Source of the DNA: Bacillota bacterium | Lineage (GTDB): Bacteria > Bacillota > Clostridia > Christensenellales > SZUA-584 | NCBI GenBank assembly: GCA_023408075.1 | Contig: JAEYKW010000006.1 | Location: 124,001 to 188,000 of the forward strand | Length of the DNA stretch: 64,000 nt | Reading direction: 5' to 3' | Shown: positions 1 to 8,864 of the stretch, piece by piece | Layout of the letters: the number at the start of each line of letters is the position of its first letter | How positions within the stretch are numbered: position 1 is the first letter of the stretch | Position numbers and translations under genes: made by a program | Notes under the pieces: generated by a model | Told to the model about the DNA's origin: nothing | Databases searched by the model: none | The model's input: the letters and a program-made list of their open reading frames with translations, nothing else

Positions 1-1207
1 GCCGGTATTGATCCTTGGAGAGCGAATTTTTGAGCGAGTCGGGCGTCAGCTCCATATGCGACGGGCGGATCGCCTCATGCGCGTCCTGTGCCTTGCTCGA
101 CTTCTTATAATAGTTGGGCTTCTCGGGCAGATAGTCTTTTCCGTATTCCGCTTCGATATGCGTGCGTACAGCGGCCAGCGCCTCTTCGGAGACGCGCGTC
201 GAATCGGTACGGATGTAGGTGACAAGCCCCACGGGGCCGCCGTTGCCGATCTCCACGCCTTCGTAAAGCTGCTGTGCCACGAGCATCGTGCGTTTGGCTG
301 TAAACCCGAGCGCGCTTGACGCCGCCTGCTGCAGATAGCTTGTGGTAAACGGCGGTGCCGCGTTCTTCTTCTTCTCACCCTTTTTGATGCTGTTGATAAT
401 AAAGTCCTTGCCTTTGATATCGGCCAGCACCGCATCGGAATCCGCCTTGCTCTCGAGCTTTTGCTTCTCGCCGTTGCGTCCGAAGAATTTGGCTTCGAAT
501 TCGTTCATTCTGCCGCTGTCGGAGAGCTTGGCGGTAATCGTCCAGAACTCCTCGGGCACAAACGCCGTGATTTCATCCTCACGGTCGCAGATGATGCGCA
601 CCGCGACGGACTGTACGCGTCCGGCGCTGAGGCCTTTTTTCACCTTACGCCAAAGCAGCGGGCTCAATTTATAACCCACCAGCCTGTCAAGCACGCGCCG
701 CGCCTGCTGCGCATCAACCAGATCGATGTTGATCTTTCTCGGATGCTGTATGGCGCTTGTCACCGCGCTTTTGGTAATTTCGTTGAATTCGATGCGGCTG
801 ACCTCGCCCGCATCCACGCCGAGCATATTGGCAATATGCCAGGAAATCGCTTCGCCCTCGCGGTCAGGGTCGGTTGCGAGGAAGATGTTGCGTGCGCCCG
901 AAGCGCCCGTTTTCATTGCCGAAATGATGTCCTTCTTGCCCCGTATCTGAATGTACTTGGGCTCAAAATCGTTATCAAGATCGACGCCCAGCGTGCTTTT
1001 CGGCAGGTCTCTCACATGGCCGCCGCTGGCCTGCACCCTGTATCCGGTGCCAAGAAATTGGCTGATTGTTTTGGCCTTCGCAGGCGATTCCACAATCACA
1101 AGATCGTAATTCCTTTTTGCTGTCGGCTTTGAAGCTTTCTTTGCCGCCGGTTTTGATGTTTTCTTTGCCGCCGGTTTTGAAGCCTTTTTCGCGGTAGTCT
1201 TTTGCAT
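1..1207 (-). CDS. topA: DNA topoisomerase I (partial, C-terminal part beyond window)
   Basis: Type IA topoisomerase that relaxes negatively supercoiled DNA. About 402 residues are visible. Residues 1-31 are a Lys/Ala/Ser-rich tail made of repeated KKxSKPAA units. The Toprim domain follows with ESPAKA near residue 40 and the acidic DPDREGE motif near 115. The active-site tyrosine is seen in TYIRTDST near residue 330. The ATG at 1207 is preceded by GGAG. The reading frame runs off the left edge, so roughly the last third and any zinc ribbons are missing. Gene order topA next to dprA is typical of Firmicutes. The basic tail is unusual for the family, which normally begins close to the Toprim domain. 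Confidence 0.96.
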   Translation of the reverse strand, partial: MQKTTAKKASKPAAKKTSKPAAKKASKPTAKRNYDLVIVESPAKAKTISQFLGTGYRVQASGGHVRDLPKSTLGVDLDNDFEPKYIQIRGKKDIISAMKTGASGARNIFLATDPDREGEAISWHIANMLGVDAGEVSRIEFNEITKSAVTSAIQHPRKINIDLVDAQQARRVLDRLVGYKLSPLLWRKVKKGLSAGRVQSVAVRIICDREDEITAFVPEEFWTITAKLSDSGRMNEFEAKFFGRNGEKQKLESKADSDAVLADIKGKDFIINSIKKGEKKKNAAPPFTTSYLQQAASSALGFTAKRTMLVAQQLYEGVEIGNGGPVGLVTYIRTDSTRVSEEALAAVRTHIEAEYGKDYLPEKPNYYKKSSKAQDAHEAIRPSHMELTPDSLKNSLSKDQYR

Positions 1208-1319
1208 CTTAAACTCCATGCAGTTTGTTACACAGTCAAAGGCAAGCGATATGCCTTTGCTTGTGGCTATTTTATGCGGCAAATTGCCGTTTCAACACTT
1301 TGTGGCCCTTTAAGTGCAG

Positions 1320-1348
1320 ATTATATATTCGGTTGAAAAAAAAAGCAA
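1320..1348 (-). promoter_or_regulatory. Predicted topA promoter
   Basis: On the minus strand TTGCTT (1343-1348) and TATAAT (1320-1325) are separated by 17 bases. The roughly 105-base leader before topA holds two hairpins, CGGCAA/TTGCCG at about 1281-1293 and CAAAGGCA/TGCCTTTG at about 1239-1261. The rest of the 360-base gap 1208-1567 is AT-rich and shows no convincing gene. Confidence 0.55.
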
Positions 1349-1567
1349 GCGCAACTTCCTCTATCTGGGTTGATACGCTTATCCCGCATATTATTATATG
1401 GAAGATAGGTGCTCAAAACACATATTTCAGATTCTGTTTTTGCCCTAGCCGCCTTAGTATTAAAATACATATCTCTCCATCGTTCCAATTATTTACAATA
1501 ACGCTATCCAAATCTATGATAATTTATATATTAATATCTTTCTCATAAAATTTTTTAAGGGGGGAAC

Positions 1568-2374
1568 ATGCTAATACGCAAAATAGGCATTTTATTACTA
1601 ATACTTATTTCATTGCTGTCAGGATGCATGTCTAATCCCATCAATGAGTCTAATGCCAATGTATCAAATCATGGGTATTCGTTTGACAATCCAGACATCA
1701 TTGCATATATAAATGGAGAACCTATCAGCCAAGAAAAAATGAATAACTATATTACTATGAAGAAAGCATATAAAGATGTTTTAGAAAAGCAAATAGAAAG
1801 GTTTATAGAAAATCATAAAATTGAATTGACGAGCAAACTTTACTTGGAATATCTACAAGAACAGAAGCAGGAAATTGAATCCTTCAGCGAAGATGACTGG
1901 GTAAACGATTATTATAAATCCATATTTATATGTAATCTTTACTATGATGTTGTTAAGGATGATTACCTAATAGACTATAATGCAGATTGTGAAATTCAGA
2001 ACGTTATGAGCATCTTTAACGGTAAAACTGATTTAAAAGTAGGAATGCAATCTGATGATTACGGAGAAATAACAAAAACAATGGTAGACGATCCTGCTGA
2101 GTACGCCGTGCCAGCCATTCAAACTGTCGCTGATGAATTGGGTATGTCGTTTGAAGAATGTGCTCATAATGTTTACATACCATTTTTTAGGGTTGATCAA
2201 ATATATCCGTCTTTATTGTTCTGTATATACGATGAATTGGATTATGGTGAAATAGTTGAATATGACGGATCAAATGCATCGGAATATGAAGCTTTTATGG
2301 AAAAAGTAAAGCAAATGAATAAGGAATATCTGAATTCGCTGTTTAGTAAAGCTGAAATCGTTGAAAAGCATTAG
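1568..2374 (+). CDS. AT-rich putative lipoprotein of unknown function
   Basis: 268 residues. The N-terminus MLIRKIGILLLILISLLSGC is a lipoprotein signal with lipobox LSGC, so the mature protein should be anchored to the outer face of the membrane. The stretch IIAYINGEPISQEKM near residue 45 resembles the start of SurA/PrsA-type chaperone N-domains, but no parvulin domain is visible and the rest is acidic and helical. I do not recognise the family beyond that. The ribosome binding site GGGGGGAAC precedes the ATG. Base composition is much more AT-rich than topA and the NlpC gene on either side, which points to acquisition by transfer. It converges with the NlpC gene. Confidence 0.75.
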   Translation: MLIRKIGILLLILISLLSGCMSNPINESNANVSNHGYSFDNPDIIAYINGEPISQEKMNNYITMKKAYKDVLEKQIERFIENHKIELTSKLYLEYLQEQKQEIESFSEDDWVNDYYKSIFICNLYYDVVKDDYLIDYNADCEIQNVMSIFNGKTDLKVGMQSDDYGEITKTMVDDPAEYAVPAIQTVADELGMSFEECAHNVYIPFFRVDQIYPSLLFCIYDELDYGEIVEYDGSNASEYEAFMEKVKQMNKEYLNSLFSKAEIVEKH

Positions 2375-2501
2375 ACAGTGCTGAGTGTTTCCTCCGAATT
2401 ACTTAAAATCGAAAAAGCACCTTCGTCTTTCCATTAATATGCAAAACAAACGCGCTTTCATGTTTTGTTACAGTTGCATCCCTGATGCTTATACCCGCAT
2501 C

Positions 2502-3956
2502 CTAATGCGCGTATGGCCTCGCGCCCATAAATATAGACCAGACGTCACCTTCCCAAAGCTCTCTGATCACCACGCGGCCCCGGCTCGAGCTCGCTTCAAT
2601 CACCTTGTTGTCTCCAAGATATATCGCCGAATGATGAATCTCGTGCCAGCGCCCGCAATGACACTTCTTAGACCAGAATATAAGATCACCCGGCTGAAGG
2701 TCCTCCAGCTCCACTTTGCTGCCATTGTTGAAGCAATACCGTGCCTGTTCCACCGACGATGTGGGAATCACGACGCCGGCTTGGTCATAAGCCCAATAGG
2801 CGAAATATGAGCAGTCCACATAACGCCCCGAGCCTCTTTTGCCTTTTGAATAGGGGTTGCCCACCCGTGTCAGCGCCGCCTGCACAATGTTCGCGCCCGT
2901 GGTGCCCTCATCTAAATTCGAAAGAATGGCCGTCAGTTCATCGGCATCCAAACCGTCATAATAATCAATACCCAGCAGCTGAGCAAACACCGCGTAATAA
3001 TCCGGGGACATCAGCTCATCAAGTTTCTGCTTTTGCTCCTCCGTCAACCCCTGCGCTTCCGCGCCTTCTTCGTATGTCAGGCTTTCCACGTCCAAGCAGG
3101 CTGTCAGTGTCGTAACCGGCGCTATCTCCTCCGCGCTGGTGGCCGGCAATTTCTGTTTCGTAATCTTGGGCGTGATCTTCACGTTGTTCATGCTGTTATA
3201 AATGCTGCCCAGCAGCTCCATATCCGTTTCAGGTATGGCCGTCAGCCCTTTGAGTTCGGTGTTTGTGGTGACGGCGTACACGGCCAGCACATCGGCCCAG
3301 TTGTTCACGGTATTGCTGTCGCCATCCACATCGCCGGTGTATTCCGTTTGGAATTCTTCAAACTGAGCATCTGCTTTGGCTGACGCGATCTTTGCGTCAA
3401 TCTGTTCGCTGAATTTGGCGTTGATCTGCGCTATCGCCTCGCTTAAAGCAATGTAACCGGGCAAAACCTCCGCCGACATGGGTGTATTTTCTTGTGCCAT
3501 ATCCTGCGCTTCACGCAAATCAATCAGAGACTGGCTGATTTGCGACTCATATTCCGGTAGCAGATTCAGGACGGGTTCTGTTTTCCGCTGCGCAGACGGC
3601 AGTGTATTCTCTTCCCCGGTGCTCCTTTCGGACGGCTGGCCCATTGCCGAAATCAAAGAGACCGAGGCCGGATCGGCCGGGGCCTGCGCCATTTGATCGG
3701 GTTGTCCCGATAATTTAGAAGCGCTGACCAGTGCCACAACCGCAGCACCAACAGCCAGCAATACGGCCAAGCTCATTCCTCCGACCGTCAAAACCGCTCG
3801 GCGGCTCGGAAAGCGAAAAGAACCGGGTTTCCTCCCGAAATCCTTGGACATTATGGTGATGCTGTTCTGCCCCGAATGTTTATTCTTTTTTATTGAGACA
3901 CCTTGCCCTATGTTCTTCATATGAGAAATATAAACACTCTGAAGCAGTTCAATCAA
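2502..3956 (-). CDS. NlpC/P60 family peptidoglycan endopeptidase, membrane-anchored
   Basis: Predicted cell-wall hydrolase cutting peptide stems. One transmembrane segment (AVLTVGGMSLAVLLAVGAAVVALV) follows a basic N-terminus, then a long Gln/Ala/Glu-rich extracytoplasmic region. The last 125 or so residues are an NlpC/P60 domain with the catalytic Cys in DCSYFAYW and His in IHHSAIYLG. The end given here is a TTG; ATG codons at 3920 and 3851 are alternatives, and none has a strong ribosome binding site. The start at 3851 (MSKDFGRK) would leave a natural short cytoplasmic tail. The gene lies between dprA and topA on the same strand, which is not the usual content of that interval. Confidence 0.88.
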   Translation of the reverse strand: MIELLQSVYISHMKNIGQGVSIKKNKHSGQNSITIMSKDFGRKPGSFRFPSRRAVLTVGGMSLAVLLAVGAAVVALVSASKLSGQPDQMAQAPADPASVSLISAMGQPSERSTGEENTLPSAQRKTEPVLNLLPEYESQISQSLIDLREAQDMAQENTPMSAEVLPGYIALSEAIAQINAKFSEQIDAKIASAKADAQFEEFQTEYTGDVDGDSNTVNNWADVLAVYAVTTNTELKGLTAIPETDMELLGSIYNSMNNVKITPKITKQKLPATSAEEIAPVTTLTACLDVESLTYEEGAEAQGLTEEQKQKLDELMSPDYYAVFAQLLGIDYYDGLDADELTAILSNLDEGTTGANIVQAALTRVGNPYSKGKRGSGRYVDCSYFAYWAYDQAGVVIPTSSVEQARYCFNNGSKVELEDLQPGDLIFWSKKCHCGRWHEIHHSAIYLGDNKVIEASSSRGRVVIRELWEGDVWSIFMGARPYAH

Positions 3957-4008
3957 CTTTTTTTATTGATTTCACCTTATTCAGGCTATTTCAGTCGAAT
4001 TTCAGCCG

Positions 4009-5085
4009 TCAAACGCCGTATTTGCCGCCCGGCAGCCGCCGGATGATGCCTGCAAGCTCCATCATCGTGAGCGCGATGCTGAGCTCCCCCGGCTCGAGCC
4101 CCGAAAGCGCCGCAAGCCCTTCGGCGCTCAAATCCTCGCGCCGCAGCAGCTCGTAAATCTTTGCCTGCGTCAAATCCATAGCGGGCTGTGCTTCTTCCTC
4201 TTCCGCCGACGGGACGCCTTCTCCGTAGAACTTTTTTATGTCCGCGGCGCTCGAAACGGGAGCGGCCCCCGCAGCGATCAAAGAATTCGGCAGCTCCCCC
4301 ATGCTCAAATACGGCGGCCCGGGCACCGCGAACATATCACGCCCGTATTTCACCGCGAGCGATGCCGTAATCGCCGTACCGCCCTTCATTTCCGATTCCA
4401 CCACGAGCAGCCCGCGGCTCAGCCCCGCAATGATGCGGTTCCTCACCGGAAAATGCCCGAGGTACGGTTGTGTGCCGAGCGGCAGCTCGGAGATCGCCGC
4501 GCCGTTCAGACAGATCTTCTGGTAAAGCTCCGCGTTTTCGGGCGGATAAATCACGTCCGCGCCGCAGCCGAGCACCGCCACAGTCGGCGCGTCCGCATCG
4601 AGCGCGCCTGAGTGCGCCGCCGTATCGATACCGCGCGCGAGCCCCGAAACCACGGGCATACCGTCAAGCTCGGCCGCCAGACGGCGCGTGAATTCGTAGC
4701 CACGCCGCGTGCACCGGCGCGTTCCCACAATGCCGACGGCGCGCTCCATGCCGGAAAGCCGCCCCTTCACAAACAGCACGGGCGGCGGCCACGGGATTGA
4801 CGCGAGCCGTGCGGGATAATCGGCACTGAGCCGCGTGAGCGCATATATATTCTTGGAAGTCAGCTCCGATAGAATCTCGGCGGTTCGCTGAAGGGAACAG
4901 GCAGCCTCGGCGGGGCGAACCGTATCGGCGGGCAGCCCATCGAGCACAGCCGAGCCGTTTTTGACTGCATCAAAAAAAGCCGACGCGCTGCCGCATGTCC
5001 GCAGCGCTTGATAAGTCGCCTTGGCACCAAGCCCGAGCGACGCGAGCCATATCCAGTATGTTTCCTCCTCGGAATAACCGTTCAT
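4009..5085 (-). CDS. dprA: DNA-processing protein DprA
   Basis: Protects incoming single-stranded DNA and loads RecA during natural transformation; widespread also in non-competent bacteria. The Rossmann-like DprA domain shows GTRRCTRRG, SGLARGIDTAAH, VLGCGADVIYPPEN, FPVRNRIIAGLS and ESEMKGGTAITA in the expected order. A short winged-helix (DML1-like) domain closes the protein. The ATG at 5085 has the ribosome binding site AGGTGGGG 8 bases upstream; a GTG at 5106 is in frame but its own upstream region lacks one. Belongs to the conserved comM-dprA-topA order. Confidence 0.95.
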   Translation of the reverse strand: MNGYSEEETYWIWLASLGLGAKATYQALRTCGSASAFFDAVKNGSAVLDGLPADTVRPAEAACSLQRTAEILSELTSKNIYALTRLSADYPARLASIPWPPPVLFVKGRLSGMERAVGIVGTRRCTRRGYEFTRRLAAELDGMPVVSGLARGIDTAAHSGALDADAPTVAVLGCGADVIYPPENAELYQKICLNGAAISELPLGTQPYLGHFPVRNRIIAGLSRGLLVVESEMKGGTAITASLAVKYGRDMFAVPGPPYLSMGELPNSLIAAGAAPVSSAADIKKFYGEGVPSAEEEEAQPAMDLTQAKIYELLRREDLSAEGLAALSGLEPGELSIALTMMELAGIIRRLPGGKYGV

Positions 5086-5198
5086 GCGTATGTCCCCACC
5101 TGACACGTATGTTATTGTGATGCTTGACGTACCCTTTCACATAATATACCATAAGTGAACAGATTGGTCACCGTAAAAATTTATAGCTGAGGAAATAT

Positions 5199-5878
5199 AT
5201 GATAGAAATATTGAAAGGCGTCCACCTCATTTCAGGTGTCGGCAGTGCCAACGTGTTTCTTTTAACATCGGGCAGCGGCTTTACTTTGATCGACAGCGGC
5301 ATTTTCATGCAGACGCATCAGCTTGCGGCGCAAATCGAAAAAAGCGGCTACGCCTTGCCGCAGCTCAAAACAATCATATTGACCCACTGTCACTGCGACC
5401 ATATCGGAGGTGTCGCGGAGCTTGTCAGACAGTCGCATGCAAAAGTAGCGGCGCACGAGGACGATATCCCTTTTATCACGCAGGAAAAAGTCATCTCGGG
5501 GCCCTATCATCACATGATGATTGAGGAACAAAAGTATATGAAGAGACTCGGCTGTCAGATCAGCCATGTGGATATCGCCCTACACGACGGCGACATGATT
5601 GATGTCCTCGACGGTTTGGAAGTGATTGGCGTGCCCGGTCATACGCCGGGCAGCATTGCGCTGTATCAGGCGGAGAGAAAAATCATGTTTTTTGGCGATG
5701 TGATCCGAAACAGCGGCAAGCACGGGCTGACCATCGGAATCCCGGAAAAATTCAACTGTGATACGGCGCAGACGGCCAAGGACGCGCGCAGACTGTTGAG
5801 CTATCCGATCGAACACGCATTTTCGGTCACGGCGATCCGATCATTTCCGGCGCATCACATCTCTTATCAAGCCTCTGA
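5199..5878 (+). pseudogene. Metallo-beta-lactamase-fold hydrolase with a frameshift near its end
   Basis: Metal-dependent hydrolase of unknown substrate. The signature THCHCDHIGG lies near residue 65, with VPGHTPGS and FFGD downstream. At 5820-5823 the sequence has four T. As written, the frame continues for about 80 more codons antisense to comM. With one more T the protein would read HAFFGHGDPI and end at a TGA at 5876-5878, just before the comM stop, giving a normal family C-terminus with the conserved GHGDP histidine. Either a real one-base deletion in the T run or a sequencing error. It is inserted between comM and dprA on the opposite strand. Confidence 0.85.
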
Positions 5879-5884
5879 GCCTAA

Positions 5885-7402
5885 TTATCCCCAATACCGC
5901 TCATCGGGCGCGCGGTACTGCAGCGCCTCGGCCAAATGTTTTTCGTCTATTTTTTCGGCACCCGCAAGGTCGGCAATCGTGCGGGCCACCTTGAGCACGC
6001 GCGCGCGTCCGCGCGGGCTTAAGCCAAACGCGGTGTACGCCGATTCCATAAGCTTGCGGCATGGGGCACTGAGTGCGCAATGCGTCTCGAGCTGCTCACC
6101 CGAGAGCGACGCATTGCCGTAAACGCCTGTGCCCGCATAGCGTTCATGCTGAATCCGTCTTGCGGCATTCACGCGCGCCCGCACCTCGCGCGAGCGCTCA
6201 GCCGGTTTATCTTCTGCGAGCTCGCCGTATGTCACGGCGTCCATGCCCACGTGCATGTCGATGCGGTCGAGCAGCGGCCCGCTGATGCGCGAGAGATACT
6301 GCCTGATTTCGCGCGCGGAACAGCGGCACGGCTTGTCGCTGCCGTAGTTGCCGCACGGGCACGGGTTCATCGATGCGATCAGCATCACATTCGCAGGGTA
6401 CGTCACCTTCGCGTTGGCGCGCGCAATGCTGATCTGCCTGTCCTCCAGCGGCTGACGCAGTGCCTCCAGCGCCTCGCGCTTAAACTCCGCAAGCTCATCG
6501 AGAAAGAGCACGCCGCCGTGCGAGAGGCTGATTTCGCCCGGCATCACATAATGCCCGCCGCCCGTGAGCGCCGCGGTAGACAGTGTATGGTGCGGGCTGC
6601 GGAAAGGCCGCACCTTGGCAAGGCCGCCGGAGGTTAATCCGCAGACCGATTGTATTTTGGATATTTCGAGCGCTTCTTCAAAGCACAGATCGGGCAGTAT
6701 ACCCGGCAGCGCCCGCGCGAGCATCGTTTTGCCTGAACCCGGAGGGCCGATAAAGAGCAGATTGTGCGAGCCCGCCGCCGCAATTTCGAGCGCACGGCGC
6801 GCCTGCTGCTGGCCGCGTATGTGCGACATGTCGCCCGGATGCAAAGCGTCGTTGTCGGGGCTATAGCTCAGCATCGGGTACGGCTGAATGGGCTTTGCGC
6901 CGCTCAGATGGGCCACAAGGTCAGCCAGCTTTTCGACGGGATAGACGGTGAGGCCCTGCAGATATGCGGTTTCACCCGCGTTTTCGGGCGGAATGAACAG
7001 CTTTGTAAACCCCGCCTCGCGCGCGGAAATCGCCATGGGCAGTGCGCCCGCAATGGTTCTGAGTTGGCCGTCCAGCGAGAGCTCCCCCAAAAATATGCTG
7101 CTCTCGTCGGGCAGATCGGCTTGTCCGCTCGCGCAGAGCAGCCCGAGCGCAATCGCAAGATCGTATATCGGCCCCTGCTTTTTTAAGTCGGCTGGCGCGA
7201 GATTGATTGTGATGCGCTGCTGCGGATAGCTGAACCCTGAGTTTTTAATGGCGGCGCGCACGCGCTCTTTGGATTCGCGCACGGCGGCACCTGGCAGGCC
7301 GACCGTCTCGTAAGACGGCATACCTAAAGAGATATCCGCCTCCACAACGACGGTGAAACCGACGAGCCCCAATAGCCCGAAGCTGGTGATTTTAGAAAGC
7401 AT
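5885..7402 (-). CDS. comM: ComM/YifB-type Mg-chelatase-like AAA+ ATPase
   Basis: AAA+ hexameric helicase; ComM promotes branch migration during integration of transformed DNA. 505 residues, the usual size. The N-terminal Lon-protease-like part contains VEADISLGMPSYETVGLPG. The ATPase domain has Walker A GPPGSGKT and Walker B GVLFLDELAEF, then MNPCPCGNYG with its cysteines, and a C-terminal Mg-chelatase lid. The ATG at 7402 follows GAGGAAGC. Neighbour dprA also acts in transformation. Confidence 0.95.
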   Translation of the reverse strand: MLSKITSFGLLGLVGFTVVVEADISLGMPSYETVGLPGAAVRESKERVRAAIKNSGFSYPQQRITINLAPADLKKQGPIYDLAIALGLLCASGQADLPDESSIFLGELSLDGQLRTIAGALPMAISAREAGFTKLFIPPENAGETAYLQGLTVYPVEKLADLVAHLSGAKPIQPYPMLSYSPDNDALHPGDMSHIRGQQQARRALEIAAAGSHNLLFIGPPGSGKTMLARALPGILPDLCFEEALEISKIQSVCGLTSGGLAKVRPFRSPHHTLSTAALTGGGHYVMPGEISLSHGGVLFLDELAEFKREALEALRQPLEDRQISIARANAKVTYPANVMLIASMNPCPCGNYGSDKPCRCSAREIRQYLSRISGPLLDRIDMHVGMDAVTYGELAEDKPAERSREVRARVNAARRIQHERYAGTGVYGNASLSGEQLETHCALSAPCRKLMESAYTAFGLSPRGRARVLKVARTIADLAGAEKIDEKHLAEALQYRAPDERYWG

Positions 7403-7635
7403 GCTTCCTCACTTTATTTTGCGGATTTTGCGTGTATGACAATATCTTATACTTTTTTATATAATTATGCCATATCATATCTGAAATTGCGAATTCAAAA
7501 TTATTCGAGTGGACAAGGTTTTGAAAATTAAGCTTCGAATTTGTCGGCTTGTTGAATATCAAGATGTTATTATAAATGAAGGGTTTGAGTCTGCAATGTT
7601 CAAAGTTTACTTAATGTAATTTGATTTGGAAATTA

Positions 7636-8136
7636 TCAATATAGTTTAAAATACTTGCTATGTTTTTTACAACAGTCAAAAAAGTAATAAAAAATAGCTT
7701 TGTTGATATCATCAACTTCAAAACCATTTTTGAGCAAAACATTTTTATAACGGGATGTATAGTCTGGTAATGGTTTGTTTTTATAATGGTATTCAATAAC
7801 AGCTGTCAGAAGTTTTTCTAATTTTTTGTTAATTGAAAAAAGAGTTATATATTTAAACGCATTATATCGGAGTTTATCAATATCTGTTATTTCTGTAATA
7901 TCATTAGCAAAGGCTTCAGCAAGATAAAGAAATGTTTCATATCTTTGTTCAAATAGACTTATCGTATTGGTTTTTCTAAGAGTTAGGACACTTATAACAA
8001 TTGAAGCAACAAACCCAAGGACAGCAACCACTGCAATAATCAAATTTATTGAGTCACCAGTATTCATTCCAAACAGACTAAAACCTGTATTCTCTACTGC
8101 TTTAGCAGCAGCATCACTTAAACTCAATTCTTTCAC
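7636..8136 (-). CDS. Single-span membrane protein, AT-rich, unknown function
   Basis: 166 residues with one transmembrane segment (IIAVVAVLGFVASIVISVL near residue 32) and a helical cytoplasmic tail of about 110 residues containing two adjacent Cys. I do not recognise the family. The listed start is a GTG; a TTG at 8127 lies 6 bases after AGGTG and may be the true start. Base composition is far more AT-rich than comM and gtrA around it. It interrupts the housekeeping string and is organised like the gene at 37212. Confidence 0.6.
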   Translation of the reverse strand: MKELSLSDAAAKAVENTGFSLFGMNTGDSINLIIAVVAVLGFVASIVISVLTLRKTNTISLFEQRYETFLYLAEAFANDITEITDIDKLRYNAFKYITLFSINKKLEKLLTAVIEYHYKNKPLPDYTSRYKNVLLKNGFEVDDINKAIFYYFFDCCKKHSKYFKLY

Positions 8137-8226
8137 CTCACCTTATTTATAACACAAATAGAAGATATCTACAATAACAGCCAAGGATTAACCCTAATAT
8201 AGTACAAGATATCGCAAAACAGGATA

Positions 8227-8325
8227 ATGGAAATATTACATGCAGGTAATGAAATATGGGCGGACGGTACATACATAGTCTACATGCACTTTAATAACGA
8301 AAAGAAATTTAAAAGCCTCAGGTAA
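8227..8325 (+). CDS. Possible 32-residue ORF or gene remnant
   Basis: An open frame from ATG 8227 to TAA 8325 encodes MEILHAGNEIWADG and continues with TYIVYMHFNN. An AGGA lies only two bases before the ATG, so translation is doubtful. Its end overlaps the terminator hairpin at 8314-8352. It could be the tail of a decayed AT-rich gene. Confidence 0.2.
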   Translation: MEILHAGNEIWADGTYIVYMHFNNEKKFKSLR

Positions 8326-8352
8326 CACCCAGATGATTTATTACTTGAGGCT
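8314..8352 (-). terminator. Rho-independent terminator of the gtrA operon
   Basis: On the minus strand AGCCTCAAGTAA pairs with TTACCTGAGGCT (one mismatch) and is followed by TTTT. It lies just after the stop of the GtrA gene and should end the ylqF-to-gtrA transcript. Confidence 0.75.
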
Positions 8353-8371
8353 AGATATAAATTGAATTCTT

Positions 8372-8854
8372 TTATTCCTGTTCAGCCACCGACGGTTTTT
8401 CCTTAAACACGAGCAGCTTGTTGCCCGCAAAGTTGACTGTGAATGAAAACACGGTCGCGACGAGCTTCGCCACGATGTTGGGCAAGCCGTAAAAATCGCC
8501 GAGAATGTAAACCGCGAGCGTATTGACGCCGAGCGACACAAGGTTCACAAATATGAATTTGAAGAAATCAAAGGACACAAAGACCGGATGAATCGTTTTG
8601 TTTTTCAGCCGGATGCTGTAAGTGCTGAAAAACCTGAGCTTCATCTTAAACGTCCAGTAACGGTTCAGCAGAAAGCTGTTGATCACGCCGCACGAGTACG
8701 AAAAGATATTGCTCAGCACTAGCGGCCACCCGAACACCACGTTAAGTAGCGTGAGGACGCCATAGTCCACAAGGAAATTGACGACGCCCACCACGATGAA
8801 TTTCAAAAAATGGCCGATGTTTGTTTTATGTTTTTGAATAAGCTCTTTCAGCAC
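8372..8854 (-). CDS. GtrA family membrane protein
   Basis: 160 residues with four membrane segments and the family signature FLKFIVVGVVNFLVDYGVL at the start, plus FLLNRYWTFK in the middle. GtrA proteins are thought to move or position lipid-linked sugars (polyprenyl-phosphate glucose type) across the membrane. The gene follows the PMT-type mannosyltransferase after 10 bases, so it may supply that enzyme with its polyprenyl-phosphate sugar; this is inference. Confidence 0.9.
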   Translation of the reverse strand: MLKELIQKHKTNIGHFLKFIVVGVVNFLVDYGVLTLLNVVFGWPLVLSNIFSYSCGVINSFLLNRYWTFKMKLRFFSTYSIRLKNKTIHPVFVSFDFFKFIFVNLVSLGVNTLAVYILGDFYGLPNIVAKLVATVFSFTVNFAGNKLLVFKEKPSVAEQE

Positions 8855-8864
8855 TTCATTCTCC

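Noticed and set aside
1225..1548. A 107-residue ORF between topA and the lipoprotein gene
   Set aside because: No ribosome binding site or recognisable domain, and it covers the topA promoter.
5879..6122. C-terminal extension of the metallo-hydrolase antisense to comM
   Set aside because: It is compositionally a shadow of comM and appears only because of the one-base shift at 5820-5823.
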